Below, one piece after another: positions 24,023-36,176 of a stretch of 64,000 bases of DNA (within the stretch, counting starts at the first letter, position 1; each line of letters opens with the position of its first letter). A program made the translations under genes and the position numbers. A model generated the notes under the pieces. That model saw only the letters and a program-made list of their open reading frames with translations. It was not told the origin of the DNA and did no database searches. The DNA is taken from contig JAKTNV010000024.1 in assembly GCA_022747635.1 (NCBI GenBank), forward strand, positions 1,984,001 through 2,048,000, given 5' to 3'. This DNA comes from Hetaerina americana (taxonomy: Eukaryota > Arthropoda > Insecta > Odonata > Calopterygidae).

Positions 24023-24034
24023 TCTCTAATGTAT
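24023..24034 (+). repeat. Target-site duplication, right copy
   Basis: TCTCTAATGTAT, identical to 23592-23603. Confidence 0.85.
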
Positions 24035-25340
24035 ATTTAACGCTTTTCGATTTTCCCTCAAAGGGGGCTGCGGTGGGATTTGAATGACTTTGCAAATTAC
24101 ACTTTCCCCCTTTTTCTCATTTTCCCTCTCTTTCACCCAGTGTCTTTCATGGTTTAACACCTTGCATTTGCTAGGATATTCCTGGTTTTCATGTTGAAGA
24201 GGATATGATGAAAAACCCTCATCGACGTGATACAAAGAAACATTTTGGAAAATAAGCGAGAGAAAATAAATATTATTAATGTGTATAAGTATTAAAATAT
24301 ATAAAACACGGTGTCAAAACTAGGAGGAATCTGTTTTATTAGTGATGTCCTGTGTATTCATAATTATCATGGTTTAAGTCTATTTTAAGCATGTCCATCA
24401 TACATTTACAACTTTTTTTGGTCATATGTAGTTATAAGGTCGAAATGTTGACCGCTCTTGTCATGATCCTACCCATTTATTCTAATTAGTGTATTGAAAA
24501 TTTAAGAATCCATTAAAAACATTTTGCTGATCCTCGACACTAGCCCTCATATCTTAAAAATTCGGCTAAAGGTTAGCATTTTGTCGTAAAACCACGGGCC
24601 AACTCCGTGTTTGAACTAGTGTTTAAAATTAATTCATGTTAACGCGGCATATTATTTTAAAGTTTATGCCTGTAGTCATCCTGCAGATTACCATGGAGTT
24701 CGTTAATTAGTGCTAACTTTTATGCAAATTACATAGGATATTATATTTTCGTAATTTGAAGGGCGTTAAAATATTACTAATATAAGTCAGTGCTAGGCAA
24801 GTCTTAGTAGTCTCAAGCTAGGAATAAACAATCAACGTTTGAAATTAGGGTATTTTGGAATAAAAATACAAATTATTTAAGTCTTTCCTGATATCAACAT
24901 AAAATGGGAATTACCGCAAAAATACGTGCTTATTTCTGATTATTTTTTATGTCAAATTCAATCCGATTCTTTATTTTATTATAATTGGCTTTTCCACCCT
25001 ATCACCCCATTTATCATTAGTATTGTCGAAAAGAGATTGTAATTTTTTTCCAAAATAGTTGGAAATCATTTTCTTTCAGATTCACTTGGTACAATATATT
25101 TTAGCATGATCAATAATAATTTTCCTTGATATATTGTGCATCTCACGTATGACATCACACGTATTACAAATTTTATCATATTACACTCTTCTGTAAATAT
25201 TGAAAGCCTTAGCTTGATAATATAATGAGCAAAAACTGATATTCAATAAACGGGAATCCGCATTTTTGTATTTTATGTTGAATTTAAATGGCCGATAGCT
25301 ATTCACGAACCGCGACAGTAAAGCTGACAACGGGTAATGG
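24035..25340. other. AT-rich non-coding sequence
   Basis: Nothing recognisable. Confidence 0.5.
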
Positions 25341-25730
25341 TGTTTGAAGCGATTAAGCCATAAACATGAAAGCGTTGGCGGAAGTGTTTATAGTTGCGTC
25401 GCTTCCTTACCCCTCTCTATTTCCTCTCCCCGTCTCCTCTTTCCCCCGTTCATTTCCATCCTCTTAATCCAGCCGCTTATTTTTTTTCCGGCGCGCTTCC
25501 CCGACTCACGTCCTAATCCTATCGCCCCGCAACAATTCTGCTCCAGGATCATGAGAGGAAGACGCTCCCATCACTCCAAAAGAAAGTAAACTGAGAGGGA
25601 GAAGAAAGAGGCGTTTTCTCAGCGTCTAGATCGCTCTCAAGGATTGCGTTTCTCGCTCAAGGTCCAGCACAGTGTATTTAAAGCGGGACAGAAGGTACCC
25701 GCGCTGTAAAGTAACACCGGGTGAATTAAA
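25340..25730. other. Moderately GC-rich patch
   Basis: Pyrimidine-rich on the left, mixed on the right. TATTTAAAGCGGG at 25674-25686 resembles a TATA element but has no supporting downstream evidence. The 81-residue frame at 25344-25589 shows no domain. Confidence 0.2.
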
Positions 25731-28700
25731 CGCTTTCTTGTGAAATCAAGGAACGATAGGAATTTCCATCCAATCCTCTTTCGACGCGCCATGAGCGTGA
25801 ATTATTGCATTATTTGGTTGGTGCTGATTAAGTTCCAACAGACTTCGAGTTGAGATCATCAGATGATCATTACTTACCTTTTTACAGAATGTATGTATTG
25901 ATGAAAGAATGCCTAAGAGCTATGGAGATCCTCTTGTGAAACATGTAATTTTCCAAACTACATTTTTATCGCTGATTATGACCGATATCCGCAAATATCG
26001 TCATCATCCGGTTAATCATACAGGTGATAAGAATATTCGTCTTACCTGATCGAGGTTTTTTAGCAAAGGTCAACTGGCGATATTTGTATTGCTTTGCGAG
26101 AAGTTATGTATGTATGCCTTGTTTGGAAAGTATGGCGGCCGCAGTTATTTATTGTGGTAGTAATAAAAATACCTTACTCGTGAAATGAAATTTGAGGGTA
26201 GTGCATTAATTATGTCACCTCCGCAATGAAATATTAATGGATTACTGGGGAATGAAATAATTATGAGTTAAAAAAATTTGAAATATTCCAAATTTTTTAA
26301 CCCAACTACTTTCACCTTCGAAGAGAAACTCATTATCACTTTCGTTCCGAGATCAGTCAACATCTTTCGTACAGAGGTGCACCACCAGCTCTTGGATAGA
26401 GCCGACCGCTTTCATGAGAGAACCCGACGCGCATCAAAAAGTCAGTGTCTACAATCTCTACCTTCTGAACTCTCGCACCTAAATTAGACATTGTGTCCTA
26501 GCTGTTGTGCCATAGAACTTGGATCTTTGAGGTAAGAGCGGCCACTGAAACTGCTGACGATACCGTGAAATTGTCTAAGGCGGGAATAAGCAGAGAATCC
26601 GCCCTTTACCGTGGCTTCCCCGATGGACCTGCTTTCACTTGAAAAAGAACATTTATTGTAGCTCTACTGGCGTTAAATAACTTGCCTTTTTCTGCAATAA
26701 AGCACGTATTTCATATAATACGGATGCCGCACAACCAACGGGACATTAACATACAATTCTTTTATAGCTTCAGTGGGTAGAAAAGGGTACTCTTTCACCG
26801 AATGAAGGTGTCATGACGGTCGATGTCATGGAAAATATTCATACGCGTCTAATTTTTATGTCCTGTATTTAATATAGTTTATATTTTATTTAATAGTTTA
26901 ATACAATATGTTTATGACATTTGGTGATGCCGCTCTCCAACGTCCTACTAAGGGAGTGTGCACACGTAAATAAATCGTACAGAGACAAATTAGGCAATTA
27001 AAAACCACGTCGGGTTTATGGTAAAGAAAAGAAGTTAGAACGCATTTGAACAATTTGAAGGAATATAAAAACACCTGTTTGTATATATATATATACACAC
27101 ACATATAATTTTATCTGGAAATAGTTAGACATTGGTACTTAAATACATGAATGAATTTTATTTCTTGAGTGAAATTAATTGCATCTATCTTGGAACAATG
27201 ATTTGTCATTCTAGTCATACATACATATAACCGGTAAAAGCGAGAAGAGTGATTAACCTGGTCTTGACATCTGGGAAAGTAAAATTCGTCTCCCGTTGAA
27301 CGACCCAAGATTTTATCATTTTCGTAGGTGTCTCTATTTCTTCTTACTCGAGTCACCAGATGAGTCCTTGTAATCCTGGGACGTCAGTCTGTGGGAGTTC
27401 CCGTCTATCCCCAGCTTTGAGGTTAGAGGTGAAGGAGACAGGGAACAAAATTAGTGACTAGGACTTTTTCTTACAAAATCAGTTTGTTAGTCTATATAAT
27501 TTTATTTAAAATTTTGACGCCCAGGAAAACCTTGAAGAGTTACTCCATTCCGGTTCACTCGTGCGCACATCTTCAAATATTTAACCTTTTGCCCGTAGGT
27601 ATTCCAGTACTCTGAATCAAGTCTCATTCATTCTGTAGCTGTGAAGTTTAGTCTGACAGAAATAATGTACACTTCTGGGTTCACTCCAAAGTTTGAGAAG
27701 CCGTAGGCTATGAATGTTTCGTGAACGAATTTGTACTTGGCCATATTTCTTGAGCATTAAAGAGGTGGTAGAGAGGGGAGGAGGGCGGATAGAGTTCCTA
27801 GCCTCCAGGCTGCAGTGAAGGGGCCTTGGAAATGAAAGAGAAGCACGGCACTGCATGCGCATCGCGAGGAGTTGGTGCGCGCATGCATTAAACATTATAT
27901 TCTCATTGTGAAAGGATAGTTTTCGGGAATATTCATCATGATGCCGAAGTTAAAAAAAAACCCGGAGTAAAAGGTCAACGTATATTGAAATGGAAATTCA
28001 CTGTTTGATGCTCTTCCGGCGAAACAAAAAGCGGCTTGTGGGCAAGAGCTTTAAGTAACGAAGAGGTTAACTTATGGGGAAGGAGTTTTAAATATGGACA
28101 CTAATTCGTAAATTATTTGGCCTTCTAACCTATTCCACATGTCGAATGTAACTTTAATTTTTACCTTGTCGAAAGGAATTTTTACCTTGTGATTTTTACA
28201 TAGCAATAGGTAATCACGAGGGATTCCATTAAATTTGACGGTTTTTTTTGGAGATACATCACATGCAGTCATCCATTTATGAACTTATTTTCGAATGAAT
28301 TATTTAATTTTATCTCCAATTACATTCCATGAATAAGTGAACTTCATTCAAAATACGTGATTACGCAGGGTTGAAGGAGAAATTTAAAAAGTGTTAAATT
28401 GGCCTTATATTTTTGAAGTACCTCAAATTCGACTAGTAAGTGCCGAGGGATTGGTAGTAAAATGGAAGGAAAAGAAATTCTTATTTTAAATAAAAGTAAT
28501 TTCAAATTATAGTTTTCCGTTTTAAGAGTTTGATAATATTTTTCGTAAATGATCATAATTTTAAGTGCCTAGCAATGCATGTATTCATGGTAAAAATCAG
28601 TTATAAAAACCAAAGTCATGCTAGATATTGATCGACCTAGAACAGGCTTTCTCCATCCATGCAAATCACCATTTGACTTGCATGAACATTTTGCGATTTC

Positions 28701-30174
28701 AATTTCACTTCCATGCGGAACATGAATGAAAATTTGTATCCATGGGAATCATTCAAACCTCCATTGTCGTCAAACAGCAATGAATATTGAAGTGCGAGTG
28801 TAGCTGCTGAGACGGATACGAATGATTCCGTATATGTGCCCACAAAATGGAATTTAAAAAAATTTCGCGGTTAGAAATTATCTTCCCAGTCGATGAAATG
28901 AATGAAATTTTCTCAGTTTGAATTCCAAAGTTCATATTTGAAAGCTATCGGTGTGGGATACGTAAACGTTAAGCATTTGATTAGGTGTCTATTTACAGGC
29001 TTCGATACAAATGAGATATTGTAATTAGCTTTCGGGGTTTTAGAGATCCTTAGTGATTAAATATCATGTCCCTGTGTGCTCTCATAACTCGACTTAGCTA
29101 GAAATCGATCGCCAGCAATCGGAACACAGTTCACATAATTAAATTTCAGAAGGAAATTCACTTGAAACCCTGGATTGAATCACCAGCAGTTATGCCATTT
29201 ATCGTTGAGGATATTTGAGCACAATGATGATCATAAAATGAAGTAAAAAAGTCGTTCGTAAATTTCCACTTAAAGGGAATGTATCTTTATACCACCAACG
29301 AACACGAACCCCACTAACCATGAAAGCCTCTTTTTTATTTGATTTACTGTAAAGAAATTTCTCTATGTTTACGTGACGCCTTATATTATACTCAATGACA
29401 TTTTTAACTTAATTTAATTTCTCACAGCGCACTTTTAGCATCTCATATTATTCTCTTTTATGTTATTACATTTTCTTTTTAATGACTACTCGAATAAAGC
29501 CGACGGCCGTATATTGAAATCCAAATGTGCAAGGGATTGCCGAATTCCAGAGTTTTTTGTTGCGGGTTGTAATGTTTCCCAAAGTAGGCTTAGCATGGTG
29601 AATGATGTGCTCATATATTTTAAGTGTTGAATATTTTATCGGTTGAAAGCATTTCGTTTAGTTATATTACTTCCTTATTGATTATTGATTGATGGTGATG
29701 AAAGAATAATCTCTTCCTTAGACACGTGACTCAAGATGAAAATCTCCACTTGTGTACTATTTATTTTCAAGGGACGCAGAACTTAATAGATGAATGAAGA
29801 AAATTTAAGCACATGTTACAGGAATTATTTGAACATTTTCAATATGAAAAAGAGAAGAAAAACGCAATCAGTGAGACAGATAGTGGGAAGTGAATGAATT
29901 TAATTTTTCCATCAACAAATAAGCCCAGATTAACCGCGTGTGATTAAAAATGGCGCGATGCCAGATGAGGAGTGATTTGAATACATTAATTTAAAATGAA
30001 GAAGTTGTCATGGAAGTCCATCACAGTTTAATTTCAAGTATCGTATAGGATGTTGAGCGAATAACATGGCTTTGTGATTTTCAAAGAAGTTATGTGATTT
30101 AAATTGTAAACGTGCTAGATCGTACAAATTCATTACCAATGTAAAATAAACCATAAATGCAGTAATCAACCCGA
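25731..30174. other. AT-rich non-coding sequence
   Basis: No gene recognised over 4.4 kb. A short TA/CA microsatellite lies near 27080-27107, and a CpG-containing patch lies near 27780-27890. Open frames are short and featureless. Confidence 0.45.
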
Positions 30175-30441
30175 AGGTCGGTTTGGTAGGTAATGGTAGA
30201 GTTCAACCAGTGCTAACTCTGGCACTGACGACGTCTGGCGGTGCCCGCTTGCGTGTGAATATTCACGCATCAAGGTAGGGGGGCCAATTCCTTTCCCTGT
30301 GCCGGTTATGGTTTCCCAAGAAGATCTGGTACCCGAAAAATTACGTAGTTTGGGTGGAGCTGCAGGTGCTTTGCCCGGGAATCGAATCCGGGCCCCTGTG
30401 ATCAGTATTCCAACGCTCTACTCCCTGGACTACCGCGACCC
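30175..30441 (-). mobile_element. tRNA-headed SINE-like element
   Basis: On the minus strand the element begins near 30441 with GGTCGCGGTAGTCCAGGGAG, which has an A-box-like start. A TTCGATTCCCGGGC B-box follows within a stem near 30370-30385. A non-coding body runs toward about 30175. The T-arm-like CCCGG/CCGGG pairing is clear. The family is different from the 23.6-kb repeat. The exact 3' end and target duplication are not evident. Confidence 0.6.
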
Positions 30442-31558
30442 AATCATTATTACCACTTATAAATGTACTAAAAGGCTTAAAGATATTTATGGTGTCAGTG
30501 TTTGATGGTGATTTTATTGAATTATCTTTCTCAATATTTTGATTGGTTTATATTCCACCAATACATTAAGCAGTAAGGTCCAAATTAAATCATTTAATTG
30601 AAATTAATCCTGGTCTCGTAAAAAATCACTGAATTACTGACGGTATATTATTGATTCCACAACTTTTCGATAACTATGAGTCTTTCAAAAGTTTTCGTAC
30701 ATTTTTTCTCTAGCAGATATCTAATATGTTTTTTCAATCACATGAAAAAGTATGATAGTTTGAACGAAACATACTCGCATCATTAGAAAGCATTGAGAGT
30801 TAGCAAACTAGGAGACCTCAAATTCACAAACCTTTCTGAGAGCATAGTAATCCATAGGATCCTTTACCATAGAAATTAATGTATGGACGTTTGGTTGAGA
30901 CAATTTGAAATTTCTTCCACATTGCTGATAACGAGCTCCAAAGGAATGTTTTTTGTTTTTTTTATCACCTCGCTATTTCTACTTCCTAGTCTTTTTTCAA
31001 AATAATTCCCTCATACTGTCGTGACAACTTTCAAGGGCCACCCACTATAACGAATACTCGAGAGAGAGAAAACAGGCACATAATACAGTTGAGCCGTAGC
31101 CCAGGTTTTACCCCTCAACGAGGAGGTGGAACGAGGCTGATGAGCCGTCGGGCAAAAATAAGCTTTATTTCGAGGAAAAGATTATTCATGGGTTGTGAAT
31201 TTCCCTCAGACAAGGCGGGCGATGGGAGTCTCCCGAGAAGTGGAGTGGTATGTTGCTTCGTCCTTGGATACGACCGGCGAAGTGTTGAGTGTGAGGTAAT
31301 ACGACAATTATCGTGATGTATCTTTATATATACATATAACCCTGTACTGGTGAATTAAGCGGGTGAATGCGTCCTATTAACTAAAATCCCACCGTCAAAC
31401 TATTGATGAATTCGATACTTTAGGAGATAATTCAAGAGAGGAGTGAATGTTATATGAATGTGAAGGCATACATCCATAGTACCACGTAGTGCAGAGAATT
31501 TATTTAATGAGTTCTTTTAGGAATTAGATACATTCACATTGCCTCCACAAACACCCTC

Positions 31559-31560
<2 letters not shown>
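30442..31560. other. AT-rich non-coding sequence
   Basis: Nothing recognisable. A somewhat GC-richer patch lies at about 31090-31270 with no domain in its open frame. Confidence 0.45.

Positions 31561-31600
<40 letters not shown>
31561..31600. repeat. (TA)n microsatellite
   Basis: Twenty clean TA units. A short stem follows at 31619-31635 (GACGG/CCGTC). Confidence 0.95.
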
Positions 31601-31602
<2 letters not shown>

Positions 31603-31704
31603 AACATCTTCAGAGGAAGACGGATTGTTTCCGTCGAAATATCAAGAAAATACGTGTGAGTGTTCTCTTTTTTTGTGTTTCTATATTATGTGTTACTGTG
31701 TATT

Positions 31705-31707
<3 letters not shown>

Positions 31708-31766
<59 letters not shown>
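31708..31766. repeat. (TA)n microsatellite at LINE 3' end
   Basis: About 29 TA units directly abut a 13-base T run (31767-31779), which is the complement of the LINE poly(A) tail. The tract is either the target microsatellite or part of the element tail. Confidence 0.95.
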
Positions 31767-31775
<9 letters not shown>

Positions 31776-31879
31776 TTTTAAGGTAATCTACCGGTTAAGG
31801 TAGGTTTTTGGATGGACACAACTACCAAACAGGCATTTTATTATTCCTAACAAAACAAAAAAAAATCCATCATTCTACT

Positions 31880-34855
31880 CTATATCAGGTCCCTCTTCAT
31901 CTCTGAGTACTTTCTTCCTCCCTTCATCCCGTCCAACATCCCTATCCTGTTCCTTCCCTTTCCTCTTTTGCCCAACATTCTACCCTCTATCACAGTCTTC
32001 AACATCCCACTGCCGGTCAACACCCCCTTCATCCACTCTCCCTGCCTCCATAGGATTGCTCCCAACAAACCCCTCTCTTCGCCCACCATACCAAGTACTT
32101 CCTCATTTGTTTTCTTCTCTGTCCATTTCACCTTCTCCATTCTTCTCCACACCCACATTTCAAAAGCCTCCAATCTGCATCTATCCTCCTGCTTCAATGA
32201 CCACGTTTCCGCACCGTACATAGCTACGCTCCATATCAAAGTTTTTACGAGTCTTTTCTTAACATCCTTACTCAAAGTCCCCGTCATCAACTCCCTCGTC
32301 CTTGTGAAAGCCTCTTTGCCTAGCGCAATTCTTCTCCTTACGTCCCTACTACTTTGACCGTGTTGGTCCAAAACACTACCGAGATACGTAAACTGTTCTA
32401 CCTGCTTTAGTTTTTGTCCTCCTATTTTAATGTTAAGCTTGGCCTTTTTCTTTCTAGAAAATCGCATAACCTTTGTTTTCTTAATATTGATTCTCATCCC
32501 ATACCTGTCGCACTGAATTTCCAATTCACTCAGCAATGCTTGCAGCCCCTTGGCTGACTGACAAACTAAAGCTTGGTCATCAGCAAACCTAACTGATTTT
32601 ACGAATTCTCCGCCCACTTTCATTCCTACCTCGAGTTCTTCCCATCCCCCTTTGATCATTTCCTCTGCATACAGGTTGAACAGCAGCGGTGATAACGGGC
32701 AACCCTGCCTTACACTCCTTCCTAACACTGTCAAACCGGACTCCCCGTTTCCCACCCGCACCTGAGCAGTCTGAGACATGTACAGGTTGCGGATTAGCCT
32801 CCTTTCCCTCTAATCTATTCCTATTTTCTGCAATATACTCATTAGGTTTTCCCAATTCACTCTATCAAACGCTTTTTCGAAATCTACGAAACAGGCAAAT
32901 ACCTCCTGGTGGTGTTCTATATTCCTCTCGATTAATAATCTCATTACTGCAATTGCATCACGCGTACCTCTCCCCTTCCTAAACCCAAACTGATCATCCC
33001 CTAAGTAATCATTTGCCCTACTCTCTATCGTTTTGTTTATGATCCTGAGAACAACTTTAGCTGCGTGGGATATCAAACTAATTGTCCTATAGTCCTCACA
33101 TGACGTGGCCTTTACCTTTTTCGGAATAGGAACTAAAACTGATCTCACAAAGTCTTCCGGCCAGATTCCCTCCTCATAAATACTACGGATCAGCCCATAT
33201 AGCCTCTTCCTCCCACATTTTCCTAAGCATTTTAAAAGTTCCACGGGAATGTTATCTACCCCCACGGCCTTATTTAGTTTCATCTCCCTTAATGCCCTTT
33301 CTATCTCATTGTCTAGTATGCCTGGACCTAAGCTGTCTTCCTCTACGTCATTTTCTTTTTCAAGGTCTAACCTTGTTGGTATGAGTTCTTTACTATACAG
33401 TTCTTCTATATACTCCTTCCATCTCTCTTGGATCTTTCCTGCGTCAACTATTACCTTACCCGCCTTATCTCTAACTGTTAGCATAGCTCTTCCTTTCTTA
33501 CTTCCCGATAATGATTTAACTTTGCTGTACAGCGCACCGATTTCACCCTTCCTCTGCAGACTTTCCATATCCTCGCACTGCGTCTTCCACCAGGCTTCTT
33601 TTGCTTTATTTGTTGCCCGCCTCGATTTATTGTTTAATTCTTTGTACTTCATTTTGCCTAACTCTGTATTTACATTCTTCCATTTTCGCCGCTCATCCAT
33701 CTTTGTAATCATCTCATCCGTGATCCATGGTTTCCTAGTCCTTTTAGCGTTAACGGTTCCAATAGTGTCTTTTGCGGCTTTAGACAACCCCTTCTTGATC
33801 ATTTCCCATTTTTCTTCGATAGTACTTAGCTCTTTACCATCCTCCATGATTTTCTCCACCGCCTGTTTGTATTCCTTCCTTTTCAACCCATTTAATGCTT
33901 CTACATTCCATTTTCTAACTCGCCGCCCCTGCCTTATCTTTTTGAAACGTACGCTACATTTCATAACAACAAAATTGTGGTCTGAGTCCGCATCCGCTCC
34001 CGGGAAGCTGTGCGAATTTATCACACTGTTCCTAAACCTGTGTCTAACCAGGATATAATCTAGCTGATATCTTCCTGAGTCACCTGGCATTTTCCATGTA
34101 TACCTGCGTCTTTTGTGGTGTCTAAACCAAGTGTTGGTGATGACTAACCCCTGTCTCCTGCAGAACTCAACTGCTTTCTCCCCGCGGTCATTCCTCGTGC
34201 GTAAACCGTAGTCCCCCACCGCATCACCATCTCTTCCTTCGCCTACCGTCGCATTCCAATCCCCCATCACTATCAAATGTTTCCCTGCATGAACACACGC
34301 GATCATGTCCTCTAACTGATCGTATATCCTATCGACCTCTTCTTCCTTATGGTTGCTCGGTGGCATGTATACCTGAATAATAACTAAGTTCGTCGGTTCT
34401 GCTTTTATCTCCACTAGTAGTATTCTATCCGTTACCTGCTCTATGTTGACTACGCTTCTTCCTACCTCTTCATTTAATACTATGGCAACCCCTCGTTGGC
34501 TCTCGTCCCCGCCGCTGTATATTATTCTATACTTATCACTCCAGTAATCCCCGCTATCTTTCCATCTCACCTCGCATAGACCTAAAATATCTATATTTCC
34601 CCTTTCCATCTCTCGCTTAACATTCTCCAATTTCCCTGTCCTCATCATTGTCCTAAAATTCCACGTTCCTATTCTAACTAATTTTGTCTTCTTCTCCTGC
34701 GTCTTCTGTCCTGCTGCTGCTGGTTTTCCCTTGCAAGGGTTTCGTGGGATGACGACCGCGGAAGCCTTGCCTCCCCCGCTGCCGGGCACGACACACGGCC
34801 GATTGGGCTGAGCCCCGTGGTTGCCAGGACTCAAAATATCTCTATTGTCCATCAT
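31880..34855 (-). pseudogene. Endonuclease-reverse transcriptase, one in-frame TAG
   Basis: The first 681 codons contain an exonuclease-endonuclease-phosphatase domain: TWNFRTM (about 64-70), LCEVRW with the catalytic Glu (93-98), GDWNAT (198-203) and SDH (291-293). The reverse transcriptase follows, with GFRKGRG (624-630) and FVDFEKAFDRV carrying the first catalytic Asp (656-666). A TAG at 32810-32812 interrupts this. The same frame then continues for 10 codons plus 299 more, with SVRQGCPLSPLLFNLY and FADD, the other catalytic Asp pair, ending at 31880. The stop follows KIGID, where relatives usually have Trp, so it looks like a TGG-to-TAG change. No frameshift is present. The total of about 990 codons fits the family. 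Without readthrough, only the endonuclease and a truncated RT would be made. Confidence 0.9.
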
Positions 34856-35146
34856 ATTTTTCTAGGGAATGATAATTGAGGTGGTTTCCCGTTGCCTTCC
34901 TCAATAGTGTTTTTAACGTGACACCATCACTTACTGGCCGCCCCACTGGGGTCAGACGCCATTGCAGCCGCCTCACTGAGGAACAGACGCTGCGTGGACT
35001 ACCTTTCGTCTGGCTCCTAACCTTCGACCTATCTGGCATGGGTGACCCTACCAGGAGCAATTTTTATTACTCCCGCCAGCACAGCTCTAGGGGTCATCGG
35101 AACGCACAAGCCCTTCCACCACGTCAAGGTTGTAGTCCGGGGAGGG
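34856..35146 (-). other. LINE 5' leader
   Basis: A GC-rich segment upstream of the reading frame, on the minus strand. Its GTGTTTTTAACGTGACAC stretch is shared with the second LINE copy near 61793-61810, which shows that it belongs to the element. It may hold the internal promoter, as is usual for LINEs. Confidence 0.7.
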
Positions 35147-35160
35147 TATATATATATATA

Positions 35161-35198
<38 letters not shown>
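35147..35198. repeat. (TA)n microsatellite at LINE 5' end
   Basis: A TA tract with one TGCA interruption, directly adjoining the LINE 5' end. Confidence 0.95.
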
Positions 35199-35203
<5 letters not shown>

Positions 35204-35914
35204 TTGGGGGAGGTGTTGAGTGAACCGAGAGAATGCTCTCTACAGGTTTGAAGACAATCTGGAATTGGGATGTGCAGAACTTGCGAAATACTCGTATAAT
35301 GGCAGTGCTGCTGATTGAATATGCGAGAAAAAATAGATTGCTAGCTAATGTAGAGTGCAAAAATATGCAGGAGACTAGGTAGGCGACAATTTAAAGCTAT
35401 ATCTTATTCCTGAAGCATGATAACAGCTTCATATAGAAAAAAAGTGAAGGTAGTTGATGAAAGGATGGCGAGTTTGAAATAGGTACCTCGAGTACGAGTA
35501 TATTTTCACTTAGTGGCGTGATACCTTAAAATATTGACTTTTGTGGTTCGGGAAAGCCGGAGGGAGTTCGAACCGTCATCATGATCAGGGGTGAGAGAGT
35601 TTTCTCTTCCCTTTTAATGTTTCAGCTCAGAATGGAGCTTTTGGTCGAGAAAGGAAGAACAGTGATAGAAAAGCCTGAGGAGAAGAGGATATTACGATGA
35701 AAGATCCATGGTAAGAGGCACCTTAATGACGCAGGAAGTTTTTTTTGCAAGGCGTGGGCAAGCGAAGAAGCACTTCTGCGATTAGTATTCTTTCCAAGAA
35801 TACGGTATTGTCTTCTTTCTTTGGCGTACGGGTTGGATCTTGGATGAGATCGTGGGCTAGGGGCGGAATGTATAGCGAGAGAAATACCATGCGCGGCGGG
35901 CCGAAGGCGATGTG
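35199..35914. other. Non-coding sequence
   Basis: Nothing recognisable. The minus-strand frame at 35622-35948 has no motif. Confidence 0.45.
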
Positions 35915-36066
35915 AAAGTGCAGGAAATTTAGTGTCAAAATCATTCACTCGGACCGGGACTCGGACACGGATGCCTCGATTTCAGTGTTTACGACTTCCA
36001 TTACTTGTGAAATTGTACGTACGGTATTTCGTTATTGGATCCTTCAAATCCCTAGTGTTAGGGGTC

Positions 36067-36134
36067 GCCTCGGTAGCATAATTGGAGCTCTCGCTGGTAA
36101 TCGAGAAATTCCGGTTCGAATCCCTGTCAAGCGG
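36067..36134 (+). other. tRNA-like unit, degenerate
   Basis: Begins GCCTCGGTAGC as in the other copies and keeps a B-box-like GGTTCGAATCC. Several bases are lost, so the cloverleaf is imperfect. Confidence 0.6.
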
Positions 36135-36139
36135 GATAA

Positions 36140-36176
36140 TTTTTTACTCTGTTTTTTACTCTGTTTTTTACTCTGC
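36140..36176 (+). repeat. Three 12-bp tandem repeats inside the element
   Basis: TTTTTTACTCTG occurs three times in a row. It corresponds to the single TTTTTACGCTCTG of the 23.6-kb copy, so it has expanded locally. Confidence 0.9.

Larger units (their letters stand above)
31767..35146 (-). mobile_element. Full-length-looking RTE-type (CFDP2-like) LINE
   Basis: A 3.4-kb non-LTR retrotransposon reads right to left. It has a GC-rich 5' leader (35146 to 34856), a single long reading frame with endonuclease and reverse transcriptase (34855 to 31880), and a short 3' region ending in 13 A residues at 31767-31779 on the complement. Length and single-frame endonuclease-RT organisation fit the RTE/BovB-like group often annotated as craniofacial development protein 2-like. 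Clade assignment is from memory of motifs and is not certain. Both ends abut TA microsatellites, so target-site duplications cannot be resolved. The copy at 59.8-61.8 kb is an older relative. Confidence 0.9.

Noticed and set aside
31611..31645. Hammerhead ribozyme
   Set aside because: A stem followed by GAAA is present, but the required CUGANGA core strand is absent.
33249..34058. 269-residue plus-strand frame
   Set aside because: It lies opposite the LINE reverse transcriptase frame and is Ser/Leu/Phe rich, as expected of an antisense shadow. The same holds for 31968-32357 and 32689-32982.
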